64,000 bases of DNA from Flavivirga spongiicola. GTDB lineage: Bacteria; Bacteroidota; Bacteroidia; Flavobacteriales; Flavobacteriaceae. Within the stretch, counting starts at the first letter, position 1, and the number at the start of each line of letters is the position of its first letter. The translations under genes were made by a program, and so were the position numbers. Below are positions 63,876-64,000 of this stretch, in pieces. The notes below the pieces were generated by a model. That model was given only the letters and a program-made list of their open reading frames with translations, searched no databases and was not told where the DNA came from. The DNA is taken from NCBI RefSeq assembly GCF_030540825.1, contig NZ_JAUOEO010000001.1, forward strand, positions 3,237,001 through 3,301,000, read 5' to 3'.

Positions 63876-64000
63876 GCATTAGTTATACCAATTAATATTT
63901 TAAATAAAAAGTGTAACATTTTTGCAAAATATATTACATATATATAAAGCAGCTTTTTTACGATTGTTAACTGATGATCTTTTGAGCTAATCTCAAAATA

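Overview
The window is chromosomal DNA of a marine-type member of the Flavobacteriaceae (Bacteroidota). The evidence is AT-rich DNA, a Bacteroidota-type division cluster with a PASTA-tailed FtsI, a short RpoD, a SusC/SusD pair with an ECF sigma/FecR circuit, a PorT-type secretion protein beside ubiE, and a TamL-like lipoprotein assembly factor.

Region 1 (1-17.5 kb) is a nearly complete dcw (division and cell wall) cluster on the + strand: mraZ, rsmH, ftsL-like, ftsI, murE, mraY, murD, ftsW, a four-helix-bundle (S23-type) gene, murG, murC, ftsQ, ftsA, ftsZ, then yqeY. Three GTGGT boxes spaced exactly 10 bp apart precede mraZ and are probably the MraZ operator. Coding sequences often overlap, but the larger gaps are filled with short dispersed repeats. 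Several of these repeats run right up to, or contain, start codons.

Region 2 (17.5-36.3 kb) starts at tRNA-Arg(TCG) and carries a polysaccharide utilisation locus: ECF sigma factor, FecR anti-sigma, SusC with an STN signalling domain, SusD, a large FG-GAP/ASPIC lipoprotein, a formylglycine sulfatase, an 817-residue secreted protein of unassigned family (candidate lyase or six-hairpin enzyme), and a LamG-GH16-F5/8C-LamG lipoprotein. The probable substrate is a sulfated (algal) glycan, but it cannot be named from sequence alone. A degenerate direct copy of the tRNA 3' end lies at about 36.3 kb, so the locus may be an old tRNA-targeted island. No integrase remains.

Region 3 (36.5-45.5 kb) is mixed accessory and housekeeping DNA: an M90 (MtfA-like) peptidase, a PPOX-family protein, an alpha/beta hydrolase plus DUF1348 protein apparently under a TetR regulator (two identical 14-bp operators), a CBS protein, rpe, a BLUF photoreceptor, rpoD, and an HTH regulator divergent from a surface-repeat protein with a 23-bp palindrome between them.

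Region 4 (45.6-64 kb) holds conserved genes: pnp, rpsO, accD (zinc-ribbon cysteines missing), class II fba, tamL, an rRNA methyltransferase, a hypothetical gene bracketed by 7-bp tandem repeats, porT, ubiE, trkA-trkH, a CPBP protease, an AraC-type membrane regulator, a response regulator, a possible small RNA, and a small membrane protein. A 161-bp element with 19-bp perfect terminal inverted repeats (MITE-like) lies between tamL and the methyltransferase. No rRNA operon, CRISPR array or intact insertion sequence was seen.
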